Positions 16,498-24,415 of a DNA stretch of 36,269 nucleotides are shown here, piece after piece. How positions within the stretch are numbered: position 1 is the first letter of the stretch; every line of letters begins with the position of its first letter. Source of the stretch: Candidatus Gastranaerophilales bacterium (lineage in GTDB: Bacteria > Cyanobacteriota > Vampirovibrionia > Gastranaerophilales > Gastranaerophilaceae); contig CALUSQ010000004.1 of assembly GCA_944323475.1 (NCBI GenBank), positions 1 through 36,269 of the forward strand. Direction: 5' to 3'. A program made the position numbers and the translations under genes. The notes under the pieces were generated by a model that did no database searches, was not told the DNA's origin, and saw nothing but the letters and a program-made list of their open reading frames with translations.

Positions 16498-18060
16498 TTA
16501 TACTAAGTTTACGAGTGTTTCCAAAAGCTGATTTGCAATAGAAAATACTCTTGAAGAAGCTTCATAAGAGCGTTGAAATTTGATTAAATCACTTAATTCT
16601 TCATTCAAATTAACACCCATTTTTTCTGCTCTTTTTTCTGTTGCTTGTTGCACTATACTACTTTGTGCAGTTGCACTATTATTTAAAGACTCTATTTTTG
16701 ATCCAACATCAGATACAAGTGTCTTAATAAATTCACTCAATGTTTGACCTGTACCACCATTATTCAAATCAGGAATTTTTAAAGATTCCAATCCGTTAAA
16801 TAAAGCCATATTAGCAGAATTACCAATAGCAGAACTACCTTCCAATGTAGCATCACCTCTAGCTGTTGCAAGCAAGTCTGTATTGTTTAAAATATTTTCA
16901 TTAATTTTAATATTTGCTGCAGTAAAATCGCCTCCATCAGAAGCTATAAACAAAGGTTCTGTTGCTTGTGTCAAAGTTTTTGGATCAGTATTTGCATAGC
17001 AATAAGGAATTGAATCAGCTACACCATCAGCACCTATGCCTGTTTGAATATTATTCATTTGTTCAGCAAATGCTTTTGCAATTTTGTCTATTTCATTTAA
17101 CACACTTTTGTAACTTAGACTTCCTGTACCACCAACATCCAAAAGACCTTTTAAAGCTCCTGATGTCAAAGTATCATTTATATTGTCGTTTTTAACATTT
17201 CCTTCTGAATCAACCAGTTGTATTTTTACAGGATTGTTGTCATCATCAGTTTGAACAGCATTGAAAAATAATTTTTGTTCTCCACCTTTTAGTACTGTTT
17301 GGTTTCCAATATATACATTAACTGTAAGATTTTCATTAGTAGTCGTAGTTAAAGGAATCATTTCTGACAATTCATCAAGCAAAGCATCTCTTTGGTCTAA
17401 AAGGTCATTGCTTGCACTACCGCTTGCACAAGATTGAGCAATCTTACCGTTTACCTCTGCCAATTGTTTAAGTTTTTCATTTAAAGAATCTGTTGTCATT
17501 TTTATTGTTGAATCTTTAAATGTATCAGGATCATTTATATCACCCACAGCCTGTGTTCTTTGAGCAGTTATGGTTGAAGACATACTATTTAACTGGTTTG
17601 CAACACCTTGTGCAGCTTGCAAAAATGCAATACGATAAGCATTATTTGTAGGTTCTGCCGTGAGTGCTTGTGATGCTGAGAAAAATTCTGACAATTGTTT
17701 TTGCAAACCAGTAGAACTTAATTCATTATTCAATAGGTTTTCGATATTATTAGTCATTCCACCAATCTGATTGTAATAGCCCATAGCAGTATTTTGCTCA
17801 CGCAAATAGTTGTCAAGCCATTGTTCTCTATTTCTCAATATACCGGTAATTTCAGCACCATGACCTATTTGTAAGCTACCAATTGATGAACACCAATTAT
17901 AGGTGTCATATGCAGGAATAGCATTAAATTTAACAGTTTGTTTCGAATAAGAAGTATTATTCATATTCGAAATATTGTTACTTACAACTGTCAAAGCTGT
18001 CTGGTTATTTGCCAGAGATTGTTGTGACATATTCAAAATACCAATAAGTGATGTTGTCAT
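16498..18060 (-). CDS. flgK: flagellar hook-associated protein 1 (FlgK)
   Basis: 520 aa. The N-terminal rod/hook signature (NMSQQSLANNQTALTVVSNN, then NMNNTSYSKQ) and the C-terminal helix (LSDLIKFQRSYEASSRVFS, then ANQLLETLVNLV) are classic FlgK. The middle is a variable, Asn/Thr-rich domain. It is the first junction protein between hook and filament and is exported by the flagellar secretion system. AAAGGA lies 7 nt before the ATG. It follows its chaperone gene flgN by 11 nt and precedes flgL. Confidence 0.95.
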   Translation of the reverse strand: MTTSLIGILNMSQQSLANNQTALTVVSNNISNMNNTSYSKQTVKFNAIPAYDTYNWCSSIGSLQIGHGAEITGILRNREQWLDNYLREQNTAMGYYNQIGGMTNNIENLLNNELSSTGLQKQLSEFFSASQALTAEPTNNAYRIAFLQAAQGVANQLNSMSSTITAQRTQAVGDINDPDTFKDSTIKMTTDSLNEKLKQLAEVNGKIAQSCASGSASNDLLDQRDALLDELSEMIPLTTTTNENLTVNVYIGNQTVLKGGEQKLFFNAVQTDDDNNPVKIQLVDSEGNVKNDNINDTLTSGALKGLLDVGGTGSLSYKSVLNEIDKIAKAFAEQMNNIQTGIGADGVADSIPYCYANTDPKTLTQATEPLFIASDGGDFTAANIKINENILNNTDLLATARGDATLEGSSAIGNSANMALFNGLESLKIPDLNNGGTGQTLSEFIKTLVSDVGSKIESLNNSATAQSSIVQQATEKRAEKMGVNLNEELSDLIKFQRSYEASSRVFSIANQLLETLVNLV

Positions 18061-18071
18061 AATTTTTTCCT

Positions 18072-18572
18072 TTATGCTTCTTCAATGATTGAAGACATTT
18101 CTAACTGTTCATTTGAAATGTTTTGACCTTTGTTGTTATATTCTTTTGTCGAAATTGAAACACCTTTGAGCATTGCTTCTATAGTTTTGTTGGTAATATA
18201 TATTCCGTGTTTTACCAGTTCTACATTAATTTTTTCAAGTTTATATATTTTTTGTGCTAACTCTTTAACTTCATCTCTTTTTTGTTCAAATTTCTTTGCC
18301 GTAACTTCATCTTCCGTACGAATTTTATTAATCAAATCTGTTAAAGAAAATGTTGGAATATTCATTGATTTTGTAATACTTTTTCGTGTTTCAGAAAGAT
18401 TGTTGATATTTTTGTAAGTATCTATAATCTTTGTATCAACTTCATAAAGGTCAGTCCCTTTGCCATGGATTAGAATTTCTTTTTTATCGATATAGAGTTT
18501 TTCTATATTTTTATATCCGTCAATCTCTTTATCAATAATATTTTCAAGTGTTTTTAATTGTTCTTGTATCAT
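18072..18572 (-). CDS. flgN: FlgN-like export chaperone
   Basis: 166 aa from the ATG at 18572, preceded by GGGAG about 6 nt upstream. A longer in-frame ATG at 18614 would overlap the previous gene and lacks a ribosome site, so the shorter start is chosen. The protein is almost entirely alpha-helical with heptad-like K/E/L spacing, as in the FlgN family (chaperone of FlgK and FlgL). Sequence similarity in this family is weak; the call rests on length, helix content and position directly before flgK-flgL. Confidence 0.75.
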   Translation of the reverse strand: MIQEQLKTLENIIDKEIDGYKNIEKLYIDKKEILIHGKGTDLYEVDTKIIDTYKNINNLSETRKSITKSMNIPTFSLTDLINKIRTEDEVTAKKFEQKRDEVKELAQKIYKLEKINVELVKHGIYITNKTIEAMLKGVSISTKEYNNKGQNISNEQLEMSSIIEEA

Positions 18573-18597
18573 ATTTTCTCCCTGTTGTGAGTTATTT

Positions 18598-18879
18598 TTA
18601 TGCAAGATATTCAACTATTACGCTTCTGCCATAGCTGAGTCCGTATTTTATATCGTCTTCGGTAAGATTATTTTCACCTGCAAGTTCTGCATATTTTTTA
18701 ATTTCATTTATATTTTGTCCTTTTAATATATTGTTATCATTGAGATCTGTGCCTTCTGTTGTGAAAGGTTCTTGAGGTTCAATTGGTTTTGTTATTGCAG
18801 CATTGTTTTTAAATGCATTTGCTGCGTTTAATAATTGGATTGCGCTTACATTTGACGAATTGTTAACTGACCCTAGCAT
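18598..18879 (-). CDS. small protein in the flgM position
   Basis: 93 aa, not recognised by sequence. The N-terminus (about 1-45) is polar and likely disordered; the C-terminus (about 55-93) carries helices and ends DIKYGLSYGRSVIVEYLA. In many bacteria the anti-sigma-28 factor FlgM is a ~90-aa protein with a disordered N-half encoded just before flgN-flgK-flgL, exactly this place, but I do not see the usual FlgM C-terminal motif. AAGGAG lies 13 nt before the ATG. It is in the operon, 7 nt after the rod-binding protein. FlgM analogue is a hypothesis only. Confidence 0.6.
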   Translation of the reverse strand: MLGSVNNSSNVSAIQLLNAANAFKNNAAITKPIEPQEPFTTEGTDLNDNNILKGQNINEIKKYAELAGENNLTEDDIKYGLSYGRSVIVEYLA

Positions 18880-18886
18880 TTTTTAG

Positions 18887-19363
18887 TTATATCTCCTTAT
18901 CGACTCGATTTATTCTTTCCGGTTTTTCTGCCTCAAAAACAGTAACTTGAGGTTGTATTTTCTTTTGTTCTATATGACTTATTACATTAGTATTTTGAGC
19001 AGTTGTTACTTCTGCTGTTTCCGGTTCTTTAGGTAAATATCTTTCCATTTGAGAATATATTTGTTTTGCAAAACCAATACTTGTCCTTGGATTTTTTGCG
19101 ATATCACGACCTATTTCATCAAAGATAAATGTTTTAAATTTATCCATGTATTTGTCATCATTGCCAAAAATACCGCCTTCTTTATCTACAGTTTTATTCA
19201 TAGTATTGAGCATTTTTGTAACAAAGATTGCTTCAAATTCTTTAGAAACTTTTTCCAACTGTGCTTTTGGTGATTTCATATTTTTTATGTCACCAAAACG
19301 TTGTACATCGTGGTTTATGATATCCGGAGATATATTTGCTGTTTGTGCTGATATTAATGACAT
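18887..19363 (-). CDS. flgJ: FlgJ N-domain-type rod-binding protein
   Basis: 158 aa. The FlgJ rod-scaffold signature is at about 38-58 (VSKEFEAIFVTKMLNTMNK), followed by the usual GGIFGNDDKYMDKFKTFIFDEIG segment. It lacks the C-terminal glucosaminidase domain of enterobacterial FlgJ; instead there is a variable tail (about 110-158). Rod assembly needs both a cap and a peptidoglycan hydrolase, and a separate lytic transglycosylase is encoded at the head of the same operon. Its ribosome site (AGGTGAT) lies inside the end of flgI, so translation is coupled. Confidence 0.88.
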   Translation of the reverse strand: MSLISAQTANISPDIINHDVQRFGDIKNMKSPKAQLEKVSKEFEAIFVTKMLNTMNKTVDKEGGIFGNDDKYMDKFKTFIFDEIGRDIAKNPRTSIGFAKQIYSQMERYLPKEPETAEVTTAQNTNVISHIEQKKIQPQVTVFEAEKPERINRVDKEI

Positions 19364-19365
19364 AA

Positions 19366-20469
19366 TTAAATCACCTGTATTTCTGCTTGAAGACTTCCTG
19401 CTTCTCTTAAAGCCTGCATAATAGAGATAAGGTCAATTGGAGCAACTCCGATTGCATTCAATGCTCTAACCAAATCGTTTAAAGTGCTGTTTGCAGGCAT
19501 TGTAACCAAGCTGCCACCACCTTTGTTCACTGAAACTGCACTATTTGCAAACGGTGTAGTAGAGCCACCAGAGAAGGATTCAGGCTGTGAAACTTGATTT
19601 GTTGTTTGAACAGTAACCGTAATATTTCCATGAGCAACCGCAGCAGGCAAAAGTTTTACTTCACTACCTATTACAATTGTTCCTGTTCTTTCATTTACAA
19701 CAACACGAGCTTTGTCTCTCGTTGCATCAACCATCATATTTTCTAATATTGAAAGAAAAGCTATTCTGTCATCATTAAATTTTGCAGGAATTGCAACTCT
19801 GATGCTTGAGCCATCAAGAGCTTTTGCAGCTGTAACATTTCTGCTGATTGCTGTAGCAACTCTTGTCGCCATTGTATAGTCTGACTTGTCCAAAAGTAAT
19901 GTAAGAGTATTTTCATCGCCAATAACTGTATTGATATCTCTTTCAACAATACCGCCTCTTGGAATTCTACCTGTTGTAGTGATAGCTGTTCTTGTGCTTG
20001 TACCGTTTGAATCTTTTGAAATACCGCCAACAGAAACAGGTCCTTGACCGATAGCAACAATTTCACCATTTGGCGCTCTCAATTGAGTTTGAACAAGTAC
20101 ACCACCTTCCAAACTTTTAGCATCAGCCATTGTAGAAACTGTCAAATCAATTTGGTCACCGTTTTTTGCAAACGGAGGAACTGTTGCAGTAACCAAAACA
20201 GCAGCTGAAGAACCTTTTTGGATATAGTTTGATTGTTCAATCACTGTACCAAGGTTTTGTAAAAGCATTTGGTTTGTAATTTGTGTAGAACGTGAATTGT
20301 CACCTGTACCAGGCAAACCAACAACAACACCATATCCGACCAGCTGGTTGTTTCTAACTCCTTTAACGTGGGCAATATCTTTTATTCTCACCATTGTTGC
20401 CATTGCATCAGATGAAACCATGCCTGCTATCATTAATATTACTGTTATTACTTTCAAAAACTTATTCAT
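19366..20469 (-). CDS. flgI: flagellar P-ring protein FlgI
   Basis: 367 aa from the ATG at 20469. AAGGA lies 8 nt upstream inside a longer reading that would begin at a TTG (20484), so the ATG is preferred. A Sec signal peptide (about 1-25) ends near SDAMA. The mature protein has the family segments NQLVGYGVVVGLPGTGDN and RVVVNERTGTIVIGSEVKL, and ends LQAEIQVI. It forms the periplasmic P ring around the rod in the peptidoglycan layer. Its partner genes flgA (P-ring assembly) and flgH (L ring) lie just upstream. Confidence 0.97.
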   Translation of the reverse strand: MNKFLKVITVILMIAGMVSSDAMATMVRIKDIAHVKGVRNNQLVGYGVVVGLPGTGDNSRSTQITNQMLLQNLGTVIEQSNYIQKGSSAAVLVTATVPPFAKNGDQIDLTVSTMADAKSLEGGVLVQTQLRAPNGEIVAIGQGPVSVGGISKDSNGTSTRTAITTTGRIPRGGIVERDINTVIGDENTLTLLLDKSDYTMATRVATAISRNVTAAKALDGSSIRVAIPAKFNDDRIAFLSILENMMVDATRDKARVVVNERTGTIVIGSEVKLLPAAVAHGNITVTVQTTNQVSQPESFSGGSTTPFANSAVSVNKGGGSLVTMPANSTLNDLVRALNAIGVAPIDLISIMQALREAGSLQAEIQVI

Positions 20470-20492
20470 GTTTTTTTCCTTCAAATTTCTAT

Positions 20493-21143
20493 CTAGAACA
20501 GATATCTTACTGCTCTGTTTATGATACCTTCGTTGCCTGCTCTTGAAACAGTACCTTTTCCTGCAAGAGCGAACTGGAAGTTAGCTACGTTTCTGGAATA
20601 AACTTGACCTTTTTGGTCTATAAATCTTGGATCTACAACACCGCTGACAAGAAAATCAACTCTTTCATTTCCGTTTACAAGTGTCTTTTTACCTTGTACC
20701 ATCAAATTTCCGTTTGGTAACAATTGGACAACTTGAACAGTAACATAGTCATTAATACCCAATTGACGTTGATTACTTGTTGTAGAATCTACAGTATTAG
20801 AACCGCCAAAGTTATTAAACTGATTATTTAATGGAGTCCCCGGTAAAATCTTGTTGATAAAATTAGTAAAATTATCAACAGTATTGGCTGAACGGTCAGA
20901 TTGATAATTCAATGAATCATTGAATGTAATTGATTCTGACAAAACAATTGTTACCAAATCACCGACAGAACGAGCTCTAACTCCGCCAAACAAAGATTTT
21001 GGTTCTGAATAATATGATTGTGTCAGATTTAAAGCATACAAAGATTCTGCTTTAGCTGTATCAGCAATATTTACAAAACACATTAAAGCAGCACAGATTA
21101 TTATTGCTTTTTTTATTAATTTTTTTGTTTTAATCTTACACAT
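20493..21143 (-). CDS. flgH: flagellar L-ring protein FlgH
   Basis: 216 aa. A signal peptide (about 1-31) ends TAKAES. The mature protein shows the family core (RARSVGDLVTIVLSESI, NGNLMVQGKKTL, VSGVVDPRFID). FlgH makes the L ring in the outer membrane, so the host should be a diderm. FlgH is usually a lipoprotein, but I see no lipobox ([LV]-x-[AG]-C) at the end of this signal peptide; the cysteines lie within its hydrophobic core. Cleavage by signal peptidase I after AKA looks more likely. It starts 31 nt after flgA ends. Confidence 0.95.
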   Translation of the reverse strand: MCKIKTKKLIKKAIIICAALMCFVNIADTAKAESLYALNLTQSYYSEPKSLFGGVRARSVGDLVTIVLSESITFNDSLNYQSDRSANTVDNFTNFINKILPGTPLNNQFNNFGGSNTVDSTTSNQRQLGINDYVTVQVVQLLPNGNLMVQGKKTLVNGNERVDFLVSGVVDPRFIDQKGQVYSRNVANFQFALAGKGTVSRAGNEGIINRAVRYLF

Positions 21144-21174
21144 TTTTTATTTTATCTCTCCCCTAAAAAGCTTT

Positions 21175-21888
21175 TTATATTCGGACAAGCACTTGGTTTA
21201 TTCCTGTAACTTCTCCTGTATAGATTTTGTTAAATCGTTTATTTTTTACTTGGATAGTATCCCCAATGTTACCTTGCATAAGTGCCGTACCTTCAACAGC
21301 AACATTCAAATCAGCACCTGTTCTAAAGTTCACTGTAACCATTGCATTTTTTACAATATCGGGTTTTGCTGTTGTATACCTTCTTGTAATCATTTCACCA
21401 GGATAAAAAACTTTTTTTGCAACAAGCTCTTTTGAAATATCATTGAGATTTACTGTATTATTCAAATTTCCGACAACATTCATTTTTCTCAACTCTACAG
21501 ATTGAAGCGGAATTATTTTATCTCTTTGAATAACTTCTTTTGCTACAGCAACAAGCTTGTATGCTTTTGTTTCAATAGGTGCATAATATGTTCTTGCATA
21601 TTTGCCATTAACACTGATATTTATTTTTTTGAATTCTCTTGCCGTAATATTGTCTGAAGTATAAACAATTTCTACAGAAATTTTGCCATCAGGCAATGTA
21701 AAACTGCTCAATGGTATTTGTCCTACTGTAACTTCAGCTTCATCAATATCATATTTAAGCAAGTCTTTTTTAGCTTGGTTTGCAACAATAGTTTTAAATT
21801 TTTCAGCAGAAACTTCCTGAGCCAAACACAAAGGTGCTGTTGTCAGAAAGATAGATAATATTAATAATGTTTTGATTACTTTTTTCAA
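21175..21888 (-). CDS. flgA: P-ring assembly chaperone FlgA
   Basis: 237 aa. It starts at TTG (21888-21886) with AAGGCAG 7 nt upstream; this start gives a complete signal peptide (about 1-23, ending CLAQE). The C-terminal half is the SAF-like domain of FlgA (VIQRDKIIPLQSVELR, then VFYPGEMITRRY, then GNIGDTIQVKN). FlgA is a periplasmic chaperone for P-ring assembly. Its position between flgG and flgH-flgI matches flagellar rod/ring operons in many diderms. Confidence 0.93.
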   Translation of the reverse strand: MKKVIKTLLILSIFLTTAPLCLAQEVSAEKFKTIVANQAKKDLLKYDIDEAEVTVGQIPLSSFTLPDGKISVEIVYTSDNITAREFKKINISVNGKYARTYYAPIETKAYKLVAVAKEVIQRDKIIPLQSVELRKMNVVGNLNNTVNLNDISKELVAKKVFYPGEMITRRYTTAKPDIVKNAMVTVNFRTGADLNVAVEGTALMQGNIGDTIQVKNKRFNKIYTGEVTGINQVLVRI

Positions 21889-21922
21889 TTTATTCTGCCT
21901 TGTTATTTAATTTAATTTTTTA

Positions 21923-22711
21923 CTAGCTTACGATTTGATTTGTTGTCCTCAAGATATCCGATGCCGCAGTGATTATTTTTGAATTTGTTTCAAAAGCTCT
22001 TTCTGCTTTAATCAAGTTAATCATTTCATCAACAATTTGAACGTTAGAACCTTCCAAAAATGCTTGTTGGATAGAACCCAAACCGTCTTGATCAGGAGTA
22101 CCTGGGATTGGTGTTCCGGAAGCAGGTGTTTCTACATACAAATTGTGTCCTATTGAAAGTAAACCCGTCGGGTTTTGGAATCTTACTAACTGAATTTGAC
22201 CTACAATTGTTTGAGTTGTGTCATTACCAACTTTTACTGAAACATTTCCGTCCGGTGTGATATTGACCTCTGTAGTGTTTTGAGGAATTGTAATTTGTGG
22301 TTGCAAAAGATATCCGTCAGAAGTACATAACTGACCAACTGCATCAGGTGCAAAAGAACCATCTCTTGTATAAGCAAGTGTTCCGTCAGGTCTGACTATT
22401 TGGAAAAAACCTTCTCCTTCAATAGCCATATCGTATTTGTTACCTGTGCTTTGCATTACACCACCGGTCATAATTTTTCTTGTTGCAGATGTTTTTACAC
22501 CAAGCCCGATTTCAACACCAACCGGTTGATAAGTACCTTGTGTAATCATTGCCCCAGGTGTCCTGATTGCTGTAGAAAGCAAATCTTGAAATTCTGCTCT
22601 GGATTTTTTAAAACCTGTTGTGTTTACGTTAGCAACGTTGTTTGCAACAATATCCAAATTGTTTTGTTGTGCTATCATACCTGTTGCTGCTGTAGTTAGT
22701 GATCTTAACAT
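21923..22711 (-). CDS. flgG: flagellar distal rod protein FlgG
   Basis: 262 aa, the standard length. The N-terminus (MLRSLTTAATGMIAQQNNLD, then ANNVANVNTTGFKKSR) and the core (GVMQSTGNKYDMAIEGEGFF) are diagnostic, and the C-terminus (EGSNVQIVDEMINLIKAERA) is the rod/hook coiled coil. It forms the distal rod that passes through the P and L rings. GGGAGAGAG lies about 5 nt before the ATG. It follows flgF by 46 nt. Confidence 0.97.
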   Translation of the reverse strand: MLRSLTTAATGMIAQQNNLDIVANNVANVNTTGFKKSRAEFQDLLSTAIRTPGAMITQGTYQPVGVEIGLGVKTSATRKIMTGGVMQSTGNKYDMAIEGEGFFQIVRPDGTLAYTRDGSFAPDAVGQLCTSDGYLLQPQITIPQNTTEVNITPDGNVSVKVGNDTTQTIVGQIQLVRFQNPTGLLSIGHNLYVETPASGTPIPGTPDQDGLGSIQQAFLEGSNVQIVDEMINLIKAERAFETNSKIITAASDILRTTNQIVS

Positions 22712-22757
22712 TTATCTCTCTCCCGCGGTTAGTTAAAAGTCTTTTCATTCCTTATTT

Positions 22758-23573
22758 TTAAGTATTCAATCTGCCAAGGTTTATTGCTTGTGACAGTTGA
22801 TTTGATTTTTCTTTTACAAAACTACTGAGTGTTTCGTAATTTCTTGAAACTTTAATAGAATTTATCATTTCATTAATAATATTTGCGTTAGATAATTCTA
22901 TAGCTCCTTGTTGAACCGAAAATTTCTGTGCTCTCAATTCAGGGTTTGTCGTGATATCTTTTGGAACATACATTGATGTACCTACAGCCATCATGTCATC
23001 TTTGTTTGCAAAATCGAATATACCAATTTTTTGAAGAGCTTGAGCATTTTCATTTCTTGTTGCAACAATTGTTCCGTCTTCATTTACGTTCAAATCTTTT
23101 TCAGACTTAATATTCAACTCAACAAGATTTATTCTTATAGGTCTGTTTTGATCATCCAAAACTTGATTACCCTGCATGTCAGTCAATAAATTTTGAGAAT
23201 TAATACAAAAAGAACCGTTTCTTGTATAAGTAATAGTTCCGTCAGGTGCTCTCAATTTAAAGAAACCATCACCTTCTATACCCAAATCCAAAGGATTTTC
23301 TGTACGAGAAAGTGTTCCTTGTGTAAATTGATGAACAAGTCTGTTTGTAACACAGCCCATACTTATTTCACCAACAAGTCTTCCATCTTGATTTTTAGGA
23401 TTGTTTCTTTCAACAGGTTCTTCAACAAGAGCATTGTATACATTTCTGAAAGAAAGTCCTTCTTTTTTGTAACCTGCTGTATTTACGTTTGCAATGTTGT
23501 TTGCAGTAGAGTCTTGAAAATCAATCAAGCTCATCATGCCTTTTGCTGCTATATCGATGCCTCTTGATATCAT
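22758..23573 (-). CDS. flgF: flagellar proximal rod protein FlgF
   Basis: 271 aa. The rod N-terminus (RGIDIAAKGMMSLIDFQDST, then ANNIANVNTAGYKKEG) and the rod C-terminus (GAIELSNANIINEMINSIKV) are present, with the FlgF/FlgG core (NPLDLGIEGDGFFKL) between them. Paired with flgG, it is the FlgF-type proximal rod subunit. Its ATG overlaps the stop of the upstream transglycosylase by 4 nt (ATGA), so the two are translationally coupled. FlgB, FlgC and FliE are not in the window. Confidence 0.92.
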   Translation of the reverse strand: MISRGIDIAAKGMMSLIDFQDSTANNIANVNTAGYKKEGLSFRNVYNALVEEPVERNNPKNQDGRLVGEISMGCVTNRLVHQFTQGTLSRTENPLDLGIEGDGFFKLRAPDGTITYTRNGSFCINSQNLLTDMQGNQVLDDQNRPIRINLVELNIKSEKDLNVNEDGTIVATRNENAQALQKIGIFDFANKDDMMAVGTSMYVPKDITTNPELRAQKFSVQQGAIELSNANIINEMINSIKVSRNYETLSSFVKEKSNQLSQAINLGRLNT

Positions 23574-24178
23574 TGTTGACCTCCACTGTATCTTTGATAC
23601 ATGCTCATAATATTTTTAACGTAATTTTGAGTTTCTTTGTAAGGTGGGATACCATTGTATTTTGCTACAGCATTTGGTCCTGCATTGTACGCCGCAAGAG
23701 CAAGAGATTTGTCTCCACCGAATCTGTCCAACAAACCTTTGAGATATTTTGTTCCACCTGCAATGTTTTGCTCAGGGTCATAAGCATCTTTCACGCCAAG
23801 AGAATTAGCTGTTGCAGGCATAAGCTGCATAAGTCCCATAGCTCCGCAGCTTGATGTAACTTTGGGTTGAAAACCTGATTCTTGTTTAATAACAGCTTTA
23901 ACAAACGCACTGTCAAGACCGTTTTTTGCACTATATGTTTCAATAAGACTATCTATGTCTGCATTTCCGCTTGATATATTGTTCAACTCACTTGAAAAAA
24001 TCTTGTTAGCAAAAGGAGAAGAACTATTTGCAGGTTTTGCAGACATATTCGCATCTAAGATTTTTTGAAAATCCTGATCCGGTCTGACAGGTTCAGATCC
24101 AAAATTAGCCAAGCTATTGAATGTACTTTCTATAGCCTGCATACGTCTTAGAGTAATATCTAATCCACTGAGTTCCAC
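23570..24178 (-). CDS. lytic transglycosylase (SLT domain), flagellum-linked
   Basis: 202 aa starting at GTG (24178) with TAGGA about 10 nt upstream. The SLT domain (about 75-195) has catalytic E100 (KQESGF), then CGAMGLMQLMPATANSLGV and AAYNAGPNAV. It cleaves peptidoglycan glycan strands so that the rod can pass. The N-terminal ~70 residues hold no signal peptide, so it may leave the cell through the flagellar export system, as FlgJ does. As first gene of the rod operon, it probably supplies the hydrolase activity missing from the short FlgJ. Confidence 0.92.
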   Translation of the reverse strand: MELSGLDITLRRMQAIESTFNSLANFGSEPVRPDQDFQKILDANMSAKPANSSSPFANKIFSSELNNISSGNADIDSLIETYSAKNGLDSAFVKAVIKQESGFQPKVTSSCGAMGLMQLMPATANSLGVKDAYDPEQNIAGGTKYLKGLLDRFGGDKSLALAAYNAGPNAVAKYNGIPPYKETQNYVKNIMSMYQRYSGGQQ

Positions 24179-24217
24179 TATTTTGTTTTCCTACCCAAGT
24201 TTTCTTACCATTTAAGA

Positions 24218-24229
24218 GTTGAAATCAAC
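24218..24229. promoter_or_regulatory. palindrome GTTGA-AA-TCAAC upstream of flagellar operon
   Basis: A perfect 12-bp palindrome 40 bp upstream of the transglycosylase start. Its half-sites recur in the palindrome at 24288-24303. The position in the 237-bp region between the flg operon and kdsD suits an operator; the protein is unknown. Confidence 0.35.
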
Positions 24230-24287
24230 CATATAGATTAATTATTATCCCTCATGTATAAGTTACTCTATATGAAGTATTTTCTCA

Positions 24288-24303
24288 TCAACCTGATGGT
24301 TGA
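24288..24303. promoter_or_regulatory. palindrome TCAACC-TGAT-GGTTGA
   Basis: A 6-bp inverted repeat with a 4-nt centre in the same divergent region, sharing half-sites with 24218-24229. The centres are 72 bp apart. It may be a second binding site for the same regulator. Confidence 0.35.
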
Positions 24304-24382
24304 AATTTTTTAATAGTATATTAACCACCTGGTCTATAAGATATAAATATTAATATGAATGGTAAAAACAAATGTTTTATCA

Positions 24383-24388
24383 TATAAT
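24383..24388 (+). promoter_or_regulatory. -10 box of the kdsD-kdsC operon
   Basis: A perfect TATAAT 27 nt before the kdsD ATG; the -35 region is poor. An AGGAAG ribosome site precedes the ATG directly. Confidence 0.4.
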
Positions 24389-24415
24389 TAATATAAGAAA
24401 AGAGGGACAGGAAGT

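Noticed and set aside
20470..20484. Longer TTG start of flgI
   Set aside because: The AAGGA ribosome site lies inside this extension and points to the ATG at 20469. The same reasoning applies to gpsA (29708) and kdsA (34578).
21141..21143. Sigma54 or sigma28 promoters within the flagellar operon
   Set aside because: No convincing GG-N10-GC or GCCGATAA-type boxes could be found; I do not assign a flagellar sigma factor.
23193..23854. Plus-strand frames of 103-124 aa opposite flgF and the transglycosylase
   Set aside because: Cys/Phe-rich shadow translations of conserved flagellar genes.
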